Part shown: in pieces, positions 1-8,438 of the stretch
Numbering within the stretch: position 1 is the first letter of the stretch
Layout of the letters: each line of letters begins with the position of its first letter
Assembly (NCBI GenBank): GCA_025934635.1
Contig: JAICWX010000059.1
Span: forward strand, 1-36,551
DNA length: 36,551 bases
From: Streptosporangiaceae bacterium
GTDB taxonomy: Bacteria; Actinomycetota; Actinomycetes; Streptosporangiales; Streptosporangiaceae
Direction of reading: 5' to 3'
Notes under the pieces: model-generated
Seen by the model: only the letters and a program-made list of their open reading frames with translations
What the model was told of the DNA's origin: nothing
The model's database searches: none
Made by a program: the position numbers and the translations under genes

Positions 1-72
1 AGCGCCGCTCACCACGCCAGCGCCGCTCACTACGCCAGCGCCGCTCACTACGCCAGCGCCGCTCACCACGCA
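1..72. repeat. 18-bp tandem repeat, four copies, running off the left edge
   Basis: Four head-to-tail copies of an 18-bp unit (AGCGCCGCTCACYACGCM) occupy 1-18, 19-36, 37-54 and 55-72; they differ only at C/T in position 13 and at the last base. Because 18 is a multiple of 3, the array could be the end of a repetitive protein. On the plus strand frame 1 reads a six-residue SAAH(H/Y)A repeat that stops at TAG 88-90, and frame 2 reads APLTTP. On the minus strand it reads GVVSGA. No start or flanking domain is in the window, so coding status is undecided. 91-216 shows no gene. Confidence 0.85.
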
Positions 73-225
73 ACGTCGTCCGCCACGTAGGTCCGCCCGC
101 CACGCAACTCCGCCTGCCAAGTTTCGTTCTCTACCACCCGACTCACTTACACCGTCCACCTCACAGCCCTCACCCGTCACCCATCCCGGCTCGCACCGGA
201 CCCGACAACGACATGGATGCTCCAT

Positions 226-249
226 GGGTGCGTTTCCTTTGCGGGGAGG
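226..249 (+). repeat. Left terminal inverted repeat of the IS
   Basis: Reads GGGTGCGTTTCCTTTGCGGG then GAGG. It pairs with 1820-1843 apart from two positions. It abuts the transposase stop codon (250-252) and is preceded by the 9-bp duplication at 217-225. Confidence 0.88.
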
Positions 250-1722
250 TCAGGCGGCGAGGGCGTAGCCGGGGTAGGTGCGCTGGTGTTGCTGCTGGAG
301 GTGCCAGTTCCAGTAGGCGTCCCAGTCGCCGTTGGCCCTGATGGCGCGGAGCCGCAGGATGGCGTCGGCGGTTTCGGTGCCCCAGCGGGCGCCGGTGATG
401 TCCATCCGGTCTTTGACCAGGTAGCGGCAGGCGCCCTCGATGACGCCGGTGGCGATGGGCCACCCGGCCGCGAGGGCGGCGGGGTAGTCCAGGTGGGGGG
501 CCTTGGCCTCGAGGTAGCCCGCGGTGGCCTCGGCGGCCCTGCGCCGGGCCCTGCCCAGGCCGGCCGCGGCGTGGCGGAGGGCGGCGGCGATGGCGATGGC
601 GGCGTCGGGGCCGCCGGCGAGCAGGGCGGTCAGGCGGTTCCGGACCCAGCGCCCGGCGCGGCGGCTGGCCGCCGGGAAGAAGCACCAGGCGGCGTCCCAC
701 AGGTGCTCGCTGACGTGGATCAGGTCGACGATGATCGTGACATCGATGCCGCGGGCGGCGGCCTGCGCCTTGACCTGGCGGATCTGGTCCTTGTTCCCGT
801 CCGCCAGCGCGATCCACCTGGCCTGGCGGGCGGGGTCGCGGCGGTCTGCCTCGGCGAACACGGCGGCGACCGTCTCGGCGGTGGTCGCGGTCACGCTGGC
901 GGTCAGCCACTTGCGCCGGGCCCGCGGCCCCCGGCGGCGCCGGCCCGGCCCGGTGATGTCCGCGGCTGTGCGCGGGACCGGGGTGATGACGCAGACCGCG
1001 CCGACCGCGGCCATCCGCCGGCGGGTCCGGACCTCGCCCTGGGACAGCCGCCCGTCCTGTTTCGGGGCGGACCGGTCCGCGGCCCGCTGGGCGCGGGCGC
1101 GGAGCTGCCCGGGCCGCATCCGGATCCCCTTCGCATCACACGACAGCACCAGCACCTGCCCCGGGCCCGGGCCCGGCCGCGGCCGGGCCGCATAGAACGC
1201 ATCGAAGTCAGCCGCGGCGGCCCGGACGAGCTGCTGGGCCTGCCGGGTCCCCAGCCTGCATCCCGTCCGCTCCCTGACCAGCTGGCACGCTCCGGCCAGC
1301 GGCCCGGTCGCGGCGGCGCCCGCGGTCATCTTGGCCAGCCCCTGCGAGTGCCTGCCCGGCGGCAGGCCCAGCTGCTCATCAGCCGGGTGCACATTGGGCG
1401 CGCCCGCCGCCCGGTAGGCGATCCGGGACGCCGTGACCGGCCCGAAGATGCTGGACAGGGCCCGGCCGTGCCCGGCCTCGGCCCGGGTCCGGGTGATCTG
1501 GTCCGGGCCGGTGACCCGGGCCAGCCGCGGCTCCGCCGCCGCCAGCGCACACAGGTGATCCTGCAGCAGCTGCCGCTGGATCTCCCGGCCCAGCACCGCC
1601 AGCCGGTCCTCCAGCCCGGCCAGCCCCAGCCCGGCCGCCCCCGGCCCGGCCAGCCACCCCACCGCCCGCCCGAACGCCCGCTCCGACCGCGCGAAAACCC
1701 CGTACGACACATACCCTGACAT
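250..1722 (-). CDS. ISKra4-family transposase
   Basis: DDE-type transposase of 490 residues that moves the surrounding element. Family hallmarks are the C-terminal stretch GWPIATGVIEGACRYLVKDR (about residues 420-439) and the earlier LSCDAKGIRMRP, LADGNKDQ and IIVDLIHVSEHLW blocks. The likely acidic triad is D196, D333 (or D308) and E429; the exact second Asp is my inference. I chose the ATG at 1722, which is preceded by an excellent ribosome binding site (GGAGGAG); the in-frame ATG at 1845 lies outside the element. The frame is intact and no key residue is missing, so the element may still be active. The stop codon touches the left inverted repeat. Confidence 0.92.
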   Translation of the reverse strand: MSGYVSYGVFARSERAFGRAVGWLAGPGAAGLGLAGLEDRLAVLGREIQRQLLQDHLCALAAAEPRLARVTGPDQITRTRAEAGHGRALSSIFGPVTASRIAYRAAGAPNVHPADEQLGLPPGRHSQGLAKMTAGAAATGPLAGACQLVRERTGCRLGTRQAQQLVRAAAADFDAFYAARPRPGPGPGQVLVLSCDAKGIRMRPGQLRARAQRAADRSAPKQDGRLSQGEVRTRRRMAAVGAVCVITPVPRTAADITGPGRRRRGPRARRKWLTASVTATTAETVAAVFAEADRRDPARQARWIALADGNKDQIRQVKAQAAARGIDVTIIVDLIHVSEHLWDAAWCFFPAASRRAGRWVRNRLTALLAGGPDAAIAIAAALRHAAAGLGRARRRAAEATAGYLEAKAPHLDYPAALAAGWPIATGVIEGACRYLVKDRMDITGARWGTETADAILRLRAIRANGDWDAYWNWHLQQQHQRTYPGYALAA

Positions 1723-1819
1723 CGGGCTCCTCCTGTCATTTCCAGGTTCTAGACCAACCGGAACGTAACAGGACGGAGCCCTCCCCACACCCCCCGCCAG
1801 CAGCAGGCCACGGACCAAG

Positions 1820-1843
1820 CCTCCCCCCAAAAGAAACGCACCC
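1820..1843 (-). repeat. Right terminal inverted repeat of the IS
   Basis: Reverse complement of the left end with two mismatches. It lies about 100 bp upstream of the transposase start and is followed by the second duplication copy at 1844-1852. Confidence 0.88.
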
Positions 1844-1849
1844 ATGCTC

Positions 1850-2069
1850 CATCAATGCCGCGATGACAGCATGGATGCTCCATCAATGCCGTCAGCCGCG
1901 GTCGCCCGGGAGGCGTCGGGCCGAGACGGGCGCATCACAGGCACCATCAGCCCCTGGCACCCGGTCCTTACCTAAGGGGCGCTTCCTATGCCACGCTCCA
2001 GCAGCATCAATGCCCCATCGATGTCGTCCCAGGATCGTCCCAGCAACATCGATGCCATGTTGATGTCGT
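1850..2069. promoter_or_regulatory. Array of paired CATNNATG palindromes upstream of hemG
   Basis: Four related units of about 26-31 bp, each with two CATNNATG sites whose starts are 11 bp apart. Unit A was split by the IS (CATGGATG 212-219 and CATCAATG 1850-1857). Unit B has 1870-1877 and 1881-1888. Units C and D lie inverted: 2005-2012 with 2016-2023, and 2047-2054 with a degenerate partner at 2058-2065. A shared ACGACAT flank is visible in A, C and D. Before the insertion A and B were 31 bp apart; C and D are 42 bp apart. These spacings are close to whole helical turns, which suggests an operator array for a multimeric protein. The rest of 1853-2200 shows no gene. Function is inferred. Confidence 0.55.
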
Positions 2070-2200
2070 TTAACGCGGTTGTCTACACGGTCTCTAGAGC
2101 ATGCGGACGCGGTGCCGGCCGCATCACGGGCATCAGGTGTCCCGCGACGAGCAGGGGCCACGGGTACATCGCATCGGGTGACGTCTGCCAGGCTGGAATC

Positions 2201-3697
2201 ATGGAGCGTACGCAATCGCAACCGCACGTGGTGATCGTGGGCGGCGGGATCGCCGGGCTCGCGGCGGCGTTTTCCCTCCGGGACGAGCCGGTGCGGGTGA
2301 CGGTGCTCGAAGGGTCGCCGCGGCTGGGCGGCAAGCTGTCCGTCTCCGAGGTCGGCGGCGTGGCCGTGGACGAAGGCGCCGAGGCGCTCCTCGTCACCCG
2401 CCCCGAGGGAACCGCGCTGATCGCCGAGGCCGGCCTCGGCGATCAGCGGACCGCCCCTGGCCCCACGTCGTCCGCCATCTGGACGCTGGGCGCGCTCCGG
2501 CCGCTGCCGCGGCGGCAGTTCATGGGCGTGCCGTCCGACCTGGCCGAGCTGGCCCGGTCCGGCGTGCTCTCCGGCGACGGCGTGGCTCGCGCCCGCCAGG
2601 ATCTCGAGCTGCCAGCCACCGAACGGGACGGCGACGTGCCGGTGGCCCGCTATATCGGCGCGCGGCTCGGCGCGGAGGTGGTGGACCGGCTGGTCGACCC
2701 GCTGCTGGGCGGCGTCTACGCCGGACGTTCGGCGGAGCTGTCGTTCGACGCCACGCTCCCCGCGCTGTCGGCCGCGTCCCGCCAGCACCGGTCCCTGGCC
2801 GAGGCGGCCGCCTCCCTGCTGCCGCCCCCGGCCGCCGGGATGCCCCCGCCCGCCGGGGCGCCCCCGCCCGCCGCATCAGGGACACGCGCAGGCGGGTCGG
2901 TGTTCACCAGCCTCGCCGGCGGCCTGGGGATGCTTCCCGCCTACCTGGCGAAGGCGTCGGGCGCGGAGGTGCGCACCTCGGCGATGGTCCGCGAGCTCGC
3001 ACCAGCTCCGGACGGCTGGCGGCTCACGGTGGGATCGGCAGCTGAGCCCGAGCGGATCGACGCGGACGCGGTGATCATCGCGATCCCGGCCCGGCCCGCG
3101 GGCCGCCTGCTGGCGGCCGTCCCCGGCGCATCCGCCGCGGTCACCGCGCTCGGGGATATCGGCTACGCGAGCATGGCCATCGTCACCCTCGCCTACCCGC
3201 GGCCGGCTTTTCCCGCCCCCGGCCTGACCGCCCTCGGCTGGAGCGGGTACCTGGTGCCGGCCGTGGACGGGCGGGTCGTTAAGGCCGTCACCTTCTCCTC
3301 GGTCAAGTGGCCGCACCTCGCCCAGACCTCCGCCGGGGGAGAAGGCCCCCTGGAGATCGTGCGCTGCTCGGTGGGCCGCATCGGCGAAGAGGCGCTGCTG
3401 CAGCGGTCCGACGACGAGCTCGCCGCGCTGGCGGCAGCCGAGCTGGCCGAGGCGACCGGGGTACGGGGCGGCCCGGCCGCCAGCCGGGTGACCCGGTGGG
3501 GCGGCGCGCTGCCGCAGTACACGGTCGGGCACCTGGACCGGGTGACCGCGATCCGCACGGCGGTGGCGGCCCAGCCCGGCCTCGCGGTCTGCGGCGCGGC
3601 CTACGACGGGGTCGGCGTGCCCGCCTGCATCGGGACGGCCCGGTCGGCGGTCAGCCAGGTCCTGGCGTTCCTTGCGGCCCGGCCGCCGGCTGACTGA
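2201..3697 (+). CDS. hemG: HemG/HemY-type protoporphyrinogen (coproporphyrinogen III) oxidase
   Basis: FAD enzyme of 498 residues that oxidises the porphyrinogen ring late in haem synthesis. In actinobacteria this family normally acts on coproporphyrinogen III (also called CgoX or HemY), in line with the coprohaem decarboxylase gene that follows. The FAD-binding GGGIAGLAAA motif is at residues 14-23, followed by the VLEGSPRLGGKL strand of flavin amine oxidases; the C-terminus carries GVGVPACIGTARSA, typical of the family. A Pro/Ala-rich insert near residues 205-225 is specific to this copy. I chose the ATG at 2201 because it starts 9 residues before the FAD strand; the frame is open back to 1988 but that stretch is repeat DNA. 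The Shine-Dalgarno site is weak. It is followed 45 bp later by chdC/hemQ. Confidence 0.93.
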   Translation: MERTQSQPHVVIVGGGIAGLAAAFSLRDEPVRVTVLEGSPRLGGKLSVSEVGGVAVDEGAEALLVTRPEGTALIAEAGLGDQRTAPGPTSSAIWTLGALRPLPRRQFMGVPSDLAELARSGVLSGDGVARARQDLELPATERDGDVPVARYIGARLGAEVVDRLVDPLLGGVYAGRSAELSFDATLPALSAASRQHRSLAEAAASLLPPPAAGMPPPAGAPPPAASGTRAGGSVFTSLAGGLGMLPAYLAKASGAEVRTSAMVRELAPAPDGWRLTVGSAAEPERIDADAVIIAIPARPAGRLLAAVPGASAAVTALGDIGYASMAIVTLAYPRPAFPAPGLTALGWSGYLVPAVDGRVVKAVTFSSVKWPHLAQTSAGGEGPLEIVRCSVGRIGEEALLQRSDDELAALAAAELAEATGVRGGPAASRVTRWGGALPQYTVGHLDRVTAIRTAVAAQPGLAVCGAAYDGVGVPACIGTARSAVSQVLAFLAARPPAD

Positions 3698-3742
3698 GGG
3701 CCGCCGTACGGGCTGGTGATCACGCTAGCCGACAATAGAGGC

Positions 3743-4471
3743 ATGACTGACGACGTACCGGCGGCGGATGAGGCCCGCAAGCCGAAGGCGCGCGACCTCA
3801 ACGAGCTGGTCCGCTACACGATGTGGTCGGTGTTCCGGGTGCCCGACCGGGTCGCGCTCGAGGCCGGCGGCCTCGGCAGCGCCGCCACCGAGGTGACCGA
3901 ACTGATCGAGCAGGCGGCGGCCAAGGGCATCGTCACCAGGGGCTGCTACGACATCCAGGGCCTGCGGGCGGACGCGGATTACATGTTCTGGTGGGTGGCG
4001 CCGACCTCGGATGACCTGCAGGACATGTACGTGCGGTTCCGCCGGACCCGGCTTGGCCGCTGCAGCGAGCCGGTCTGGTCGGCGATGGCCCTGCACCGCC
4101 CGGCCGAGTTCAACAAGAGCCATATCCCGGCCTTCCTGGCGGAGGAGGAGCCGGGGGCGTACGTGAGCGTGTACCCGTTCGTGCGCTCGTACGAGTGGTA
4201 CCTGCTGGACCCCGCCGAGCGCCGGCGGCTGCTGGCCGAGCACGGGGTGATGGCCCGCGAGTACCCAGACGTGCGGGCCAACACGGTGGCCTGCTTCTCG
4301 CTCAACGACTACGAGTGGATCCTCGCCTTCGAAGCCGGCGAGCTGCACCGGATCGTGGACCTGATGCGCCACTTGCGGGGGGCCGAGGCCCGCCTGCACA
4401 CCCGGGTCGAGATTCCCTTCTACACCGGCCGCCGCAAGCCCGTGCGTGAGCTGGTGGCCAGCCTGGTCTAG
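3743..4471 (+). CDS. hemQ: Coprohaem decarboxylase (HemQ, chlorite dismutase-like fold)
   Basis: Peroxide-dependent enzyme (ChdC/HemQ), 242 residues, that decarboxylates two propionates of iron-coproporphyrin to yield haem b in the coproporphyrin-dependent pathway. The catalytic Tyr is in [14 protein letters not shown] (Y144) with W152 beside it. The proximal haem ligand His is H167 in EHGVMAREY, 23 residues on, the same spacing I recall for the Corynebacterium diphtheriae enzyme (Y135/H158). H127 in NKSHIPAF lines up with the distal His that marks actinobacterial ChdC. A GACAAT box ends 6 nt before the ATG, so the gene may also make a leaderless mRNA. It lies between hemG and arfB on the same strand. 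Confidence 0.95.
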   Translation: MTDDVPAADEARKPKARDLNELVRYTMWSVFRVPDRVALEAGGLGSAATEVTELIEQAAAKGIVTRGCYDIQGLRADADYMFWWVAPTSDDLQDMYVRFRRTRLGRCSEPVWSAMALHRPAEFNKSHIPAFLAEEEPGAYVSVYPFVRSYEWYLLDPAERRRLLAEHGVMAREYPDVRANTVACFSLNDYEWILAFEAGELHRIVDLMRHLRGAEARLHTRVEIPFYTGRRKPVRELVASLV

Positions 4472-4476
4472 GGGCC

Positions 4477-4908
4477 ATGGCAGATGATCTCCGGGTCAAC
4501 GGCTGGCTGCTGATACCCGGCTCCGAGCTGCACGAGCGCTTCTCCCGGTCATCCGGACCCGGCGGCCAGTCGGTCAACACCGCCGACAGCCGGGTCGAGC
4601 TGTCCTTCGACGTCGGGTGCTCGGCCGTGCTCCCCGACTGGGCCCGGGCCAGGATCACCGAGCGGCTGGCGGGCCGGCTGGCCGCAGGCGTCCTCACGGT
4701 GGCCGCCTCCGAGCAGCGCAACCAGCTCGCGAACCGGCAAAGCGCCCGGGCGCGGCTGGCCGGCCTGCTGCGCGAGGCGGCCGCCCCGCCGCAGCGCCCG
4801 CGCGTGCCGACCAGGCCCAGCCGCCGGGCGAACGAGCGGCGCGTGGAAGCCAAGCGCAGCCGCGGCGCGGTCAAGCGCGGCCGGTCCGGCCGGCCAGACC
4901 CGGAGTAA
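4477..4908 (+). CDS. arfB: Alternative ribosome-rescue factor ArfB (peptidyl-tRNA hydrolase)
   Basis: Releases peptides from ribosomes stalled at the 3' end of truncated mRNA. The release-factor GGQ motif sits in SSGPGGQSVNTADSRVEL (G29-G30-Q31), and the 143-residue length with a basic Arg/Lys-rich tail (about residues 95-143) fits ArfB/YaeJ, where the tail enters the empty mRNA channel. There is no codon-recognition domain, unlike RF1/RF2. The start lies 5 bp after the hemQ stop, so it is probably translated from the same transcript. The tail is unusually rich in Arg and Pro. The convergent cupin gene stops 9 bp downstream. Confidence 0.92.
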   Translation: MADDLRVNGWLLIPGSELHERFSRSSGPGGQSVNTADSRVELSFDVGCSAVLPDWARARITERLAGRLAAGVLTVAASEQRNQLANRQSARARLAGLLREAAAPPQRPRVPTRPSRRANERRVEAKRSRGAVKRGRSGRPDPE

Positions 4909-4917
4909 GGGCCGTCC

Positions 4918-5352
4918 TCAGAGCGACGGCACGTTGACGACGATCGCTTCCTGCGTCGACCGGGCGATGACCACGACCGCCTCGGTGTCGGGGGAGGGGT
5001 TCTCCTCCCGGTGCGGAACATGCGGTGGCACCCACACGTAGTCACCGGGTGAGGTCTCCAGCCGGGTCAGCTCCCCGGAGCCCGGGTCGCGGAACACGAA
5101 CACCGGATGCCCCGACACTACGTAGATGCCGGTCTCGGAGTGACCGTGGTGATGATCGCCAGACGAGGTGCCGGGCAGCACCACGGTCCGGCCCATCCAC
5201 AGCGCCGAGGCCCCCACCAGCTCACCGGAGATGGCAGCCGACCGGATCATGCCGCCGGTCTGCGCGGTCGCGGCCGACAGCGAATCACCCGGGATCAGCC
5301 GCACGATCCCGCCGCCGCCAGGATCAGGAGTGCCGGTGTCGTCATGACTCAT
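4918..5352 (-). CDS. Cupin-domain protein
   Basis: Small single-domain cupin of 144 residues; the substrate is unknown. Cupin motif 1 is visible as SGDHHHGHSETGIYVVSG (three His and a Glu available for metal) and motif 2 as PGDYVWVPPHVPHREEN with its His. There is no signal peptide. The ATG at 5352 is chosen over the GTG at 5361 because a TACTGT box (5360-5365) stands exactly 7 nt upstream of it, as for other leaderless starts here; neither start has a good ribosome binding site. It is divergent from the large LuxR regulator, with 67 bp between, so regulation by it is possible but not shown. Confidence 0.85.
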   Translation of the reverse strand: MSHDDTGTPDPGGGGIVRLIPGDSLSAATAQTGGMIRSAAISGELVGASALWMGRTVVLPGTSSGDHHHGHSETGIYVVSGHPVFVFRDPGSGELTRLETSPGDYVWVPPHVPHREENPSPDTEAVVVIARSTQEAIVVNVPSL

Positions 5353-5359
5353 ACCAGGC

Positions 5360-5365
5360 ACAGTA
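5360..5365 (-). promoter_or_regulatory. -10 box of a probable leaderless cupin mRNA
   Basis: TACTGT on the minus strand, 7 nt before the ATG at 5352. No clear -35 hexamer. Confidence 0.4.
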
Positions 5366-5419
5366 CGCCGGGCGCTTATCTAATCGGATTTAGCCTCCCC
5401 AGATGGGATACTCGTCCTC

Positions 5420-8400
5420 ATGGTCCTACGGGTGTCAGCCGGGCGCATGGTCGGGCGAGACGGCGAGCTCGGTCGCCTGCTTGCGCTGCTCGACGACGCC
5501 GAGGCGGGCCAGTCGGTGGCCGCACTAGTCAGCGGGGATGCCGGAGTCGGCAAGTCCCGGCTGGTCAGCGAGGTGACCCGGCTCGCCGAGGAGCGCGGAT
5601 TCGCCGTGCTCTCCGGCCAGTGCGCCGAGCTGGGCGACAGCGTGCCGTACCTGCCGCTGGCCGATGCGCTGCGCGGTGCCGCGCAGCGCGGCGAGGTGCG
5701 GGACGCGCTGAGCTCGCGCCCGGCCCTGGGGCGGCTGCTGCCGGAGGGCGGTTACGGGCAGCTGGCCGACGGGGACCGTACCGGCCTGGCCCGGCAGCAG
5801 ATGTTCGGCGAGGTCCTCGGGCTGCTCGCTGAGCTCGCGGCCGCGGCCCCGGTGCTGCTGGTGCTGGAGGACCTGCACTGGGCCGACGCCTCCACCCGGG
5901 ACCTGGTCACGTTCCTGTCCCGGATGCTGCACCGGGAACGGGTCGCCCTCATCGGCACCTACCGGACCGATGACCTGCACCGGCGGCATCCGCTGCGGCC
6001 CGTGGTGGCCGAGCTGCTCCGGCTGCCCGGCGTCATCGCGGTCGACCTCGCCCCGCTGGCCCCGTCGGCGCTGGCCGAGCACCTGAGTGCGGCACTGGCC
6101 GGCCAGGCGGCGGGGCCCGGCCGCATCGACGCCACCGCGCTGAACGACATCGTGACCCGGGCCGAGGGCAACGCCTACTACGCCGAGGAACTGCTGACCG
6201 CGTCGGTGAACGGCGACCCGTCCGAGCGCAGCTCGCTGCCCGCCGGGCTGGCCGCACTGCTGCTCAACCGGGTGGAACGGCTGTCCGAGACGGCGCAGCG
6301 GGTGCTCCGCGCGGCCGCGGTGGCCGGGCGCAAGGCCGACGACGAACTGGTCCAGGCCGCGTCCGGCCTGGCGGCCAGCGAGTACGAGGCGGCGGTCCGG
6401 GAGGCGGTCACCCAGCAGCTGCTGGTGCCCGACGGCGCCGACGGCTACGTCTTCCGGCACGCCCTGCTGCGCGAGGCCGTCTACGGGGACCTGCTGCCCG
6501 GCGAGCGGACCCGGCTGCACGGCACGATGAGCACGCTGCTGGCCGACAAGCAGCGGCTGGCCGTGCCGGGAACGGCCGCCGAGCTCGCCCAGCACTGCCT
6601 GGCCAGCCACGACATTCCCGGTGCGTTCGCCGCCTCCGTCCGCGCCGGGGACGAGGCCGAGCGGCTGGGGGCGCCCGCCGAGGCCCACCGGCACTACGAC
6701 CAGGCCCTCGCCCTGTGGGAGCGGGTGGACGAGCCGGAGCAGACGGCCGGCATGGCCCGCGGCAAGCTCGGCCTGCTGTCCGCCGCCAACGCGGCCGACA
6801 GCGGCGACGTCGAGCGCGCCGTCCACCTGCTCCGCCGGCTGCGCCAGGCGATCGTCGACGTGGCCGAGCGGGGCGAGGCACCCGTGGACGTCTTCCTGGC
6901 CAGCCGGATCGGGGAGCGCCTGGCGTTCTACCTGATGACAATGGACGACTTCAAAGCCGAGGCCGAGGCCGTCGACGTCGCCCATGCCGTCGTGGAGGCC
7001 ACGCCCGCGGATCCGCCGAGCTGGCAGTACGCCCGGGCCGTGGCCACCTACGCCAACACCTTGCTGATCGACGACGACTTCGCCGCGGTCCGGGAGTGGG
7101 CCACCCGCGGGCTCGACGCGGCCCGCGCCGCCGACGCGCCGTGGGTGCAGGCCGACGCGCTGGTGACCCTCGGATTCGTCAGCAACCGCTCGGGCCACAA
7201 CGACGAGGCCATCGAGCTGCTGACTCAGGCGCACAAGCAGGCGCGGGCGGCAAAGGTCCTCGGCGTGGAGCTGCGGGCCGCCTATCACCTGGCCCGGGCC
7301 CACCTGGAGCGCGGCGACCTGACCAGCGGCGGCAAGATCGCCTACGAGGGCACCAAGCGGGCCAACCAGACCGGTCTCGGCCTGGCGCCGTACGGCCTTG
7401 ACGTGCAGCACCTCCACTTCCAGTGCCACTACGCCGACGGCAAGTGGGACCACGCGCAGGAGATCGCGGACGGCTTCGCGGTCCGGGCCACCAGTATCGG
7501 CGAGGCGTACCTGTCCTCGATGGCCCTGTTCATCGACGTCGCCCGGGGCAACCCGGTGGCGGCCGAGCGGCGCGCCTGGATCGAGCCGTTCATGACCGCC
7601 CACGGGTTCGACGGGTTCATCGCGCGCGGGCTGTTCGCCGAGCACGCCCTGTGGCAGGGCGACGTCGAGCAGGCCCTGTCCCAGGCCCAGCTGGCGATCG
7701 ACGTCACCTTCGAGCCGCCCTGGGGCTTCCACCCGTCCAGCATCAGGCCGGCCGTGATCGCCCTGAGCGCCCGGGCCGACCGCGCAGTCCAGGCCCGTGC
7801 GGCCGGCGACGAGGAGGCCGCACGGGCCGAAGTCGCCACGGCCAGGGAACTGCTCGCGGTCGCCCGGGAGGGTGCGGCGTTCCCCAAGCGCCCCATGTTC
7901 ATCCTGGGCCCGGAGGGCCGCGGCTGGCTGGCCCGCGGGGAGGCGGAATTCCGCCGGGCCAGCGGTGACAACGACCCGGCGGCGTGGGAGGCGGCCATCG
8001 CCGAGTTCGGCCCGGTCTACGCCTACGAGATCGCCCGGACCCGCTGGCGGCTGGCCGAGGCGCTGGCCGAGGCGGGCCGCCGGGACGAGGCGGAGGAGCA
8101 GTGGCGGCTGGCCGCCCGCGCCGCCGACGAGCTGCACGCCCGGCCGCTGCGCCGGGTCCTGGACGACCTCGCCCGCCGGGCCAGGATCGGGACCGCGGAA
8201 CAGCACGGCGACGGCGCGGTCCTGTCCGCGCTGACCAGCCGCGAGCGCGAGGTCCTGCGGCTCATCGCCGCGGGCCGCAGCAACCGGGAGATCGCCTCGG
8301 TGCTGTTCATCGCGCCCAAGACGGCCAGCGTGCACGTGTCCAACATCCTCGGCAAGCTCGGCGCGGCCAGCCGCACCGAAGCCGCCGCCATCGCCCACCG

Positions 8401-8434
8401 CGAGGGCATCACCGCCCAGCCGTCAGGACGCTGA
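5420..8434 (+). CDS. Large ATP-binding LuxR-family (LAL) transcriptional regulator
   Basis: Regulator of 1004 residues with the standard LAL plan. The N-terminal AAA ATPase has Walker A GDAGVGKSR (39-47) and Walker B LLVLEDLHWAD (146-156). A long helical TPR-like middle part (about 370-930) follows, then a C-terminal GerE/LuxR helix-turn-helix, LTSREREVLRLIAAGRSNRE onward (about 938-998). Such proteins bind ATP and an unknown inducer and activate nearby genes. The ATG at 5420 is preceded at 7 nt by GATACT (5407-5412) and has no Shine-Dalgarno site. The divergent partner is the cupin gene; the ABC exporter block lies convergently downstream with only 4 bp between stop codons. The actual target is not evident. 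Confidence 0.93.
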   Translation: MVLRVSAGRMVGRDGELGRLLALLDDAEAGQSVAALVSGDAGVGKSRLVSEVTRLAEERGFAVLSGQCAELGDSVPYLPLADALRGAAQRGEVRDALSSRPALGRLLPEGGYGQLADGDRTGLARQQMFGEVLGLLAELAAAAPVLLVLEDLHWADASTRDLVTFLSRMLHRERVALIGTYRTDDLHRRHPLRPVVAELLRLPGVIAVDLAPLAPSALAEHLSAALAGQAAGPGRIDATALNDIVTRAEGNAYYAEELLTASVNGDPSERSSLPAGLAALLLNRVERLSETAQRVLRAAAVAGRKADDELVQAASGLAASEYEAAVREAVTQQLLVPDGADGYVFRHALLREAVYGDLLPGERTRLHGTMSTLLADKQRLAVPGTAAELAQHCLASHDIPGAFAASVRAGDEAERLGAPAEAHRHYDQALALWERVDEPEQTAGMARGKLGLLSAANAADSGDVERAVHLLRRLRQAIVDVAERGEAPVDVFLASRIGERLAFYLMTMDDFKAEAEAVDVAHAVVEATPADPPSWQYARAVATYANTLLIDDDFAAVREWATRGLDAARAADAPWVQADALVTLGFVSNRSGHNDEAIELLTQAHKQARAAKVLGVELRAAYHLARAHLERGDLTSGGKIAYEGTKRANQTGLGLAPYGLDVQHLHFQCHYADGKWDHAQEIADGFAVRATSIGEAYLSSMALFIDVARGNPVAAERRAWIEPFMTAHGFDGFIARGLFAEHALWQGDVEQALSQAQLAIDVTFEPPWGFHPSSIRPAVIALSARADRAVQARAAGDEEAARAEVATARELLAVAREGAAFPKRPMFILGPEGRGWLARGEAEFRRASGDNDPAAWEAAIAEFGPVYAYEIARTRWRLAEALAEAGRRDEAEEQWRLAARAADELHARPLRRVLDDLARRARIGTAEQHGDGAVLSALTSREREVLRLIAAGRSNREIASVLFIAPKTASVHVSNILGKLGAASRTEAAAIAHREGITAQPSGR

Positions 8435-8438
8435 ACCT

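Larger units (their letters stand above)
226..1843 (-). mobile_element. Complete ISKra4-family insertion sequence (1618 bp)
   Basis: The element begins GGG and ends CCC, with 24-bp terminal inverted repeats (226-249 against 1820-1843, two mismatches). It is flanked by an identical 9-bp sequence, ATGCTCCAT, at 217-225 and 1844-1852, read as the target-site duplication. GGG ends and 9-bp duplications are what I recall for the ISKra4 subgroup of the ISKra4 family. It carries one intact transposase gene on the minus strand and no passenger genes. Excising it with one duplication copy restores a site identical over 22 bp to the neighbouring repeat at 1870-1891, so the insertion landed in a pre-existing repeat and looks recent. 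Confidence 0.9.

Noticed and set aside
1..72. CRISPR array
   Set aside because: 18-bp units lie head to tail with no spacers.
1850..2069. CRISPR or integron-type array
   Set aside because: Units are of uneven spacing and orientation, no unique equal-length spacers, and no cas or integrase gene is nearby.
1988..2200. N-terminal extension of the hemG-type protein
   Set aside because: The frame is open but covers the palindrome array and has no family similarity; the FAD motif starts just after ATG 2201.
5382..5395. Operator CTAATCGGATTTAG between cupin and LuxR genes
   Set aside because: Only four outer base pairs are symmetric; not distinguishable from chance in an AT-richer promoter gap.
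5525..8398. 957-residue open frame on the minus strand opposite the LuxR-type gene
   Set aside because: Gln/Gly/Arg/Val-rich sequence without domains; it mirrors the codon bias of the real gene on the other strand.
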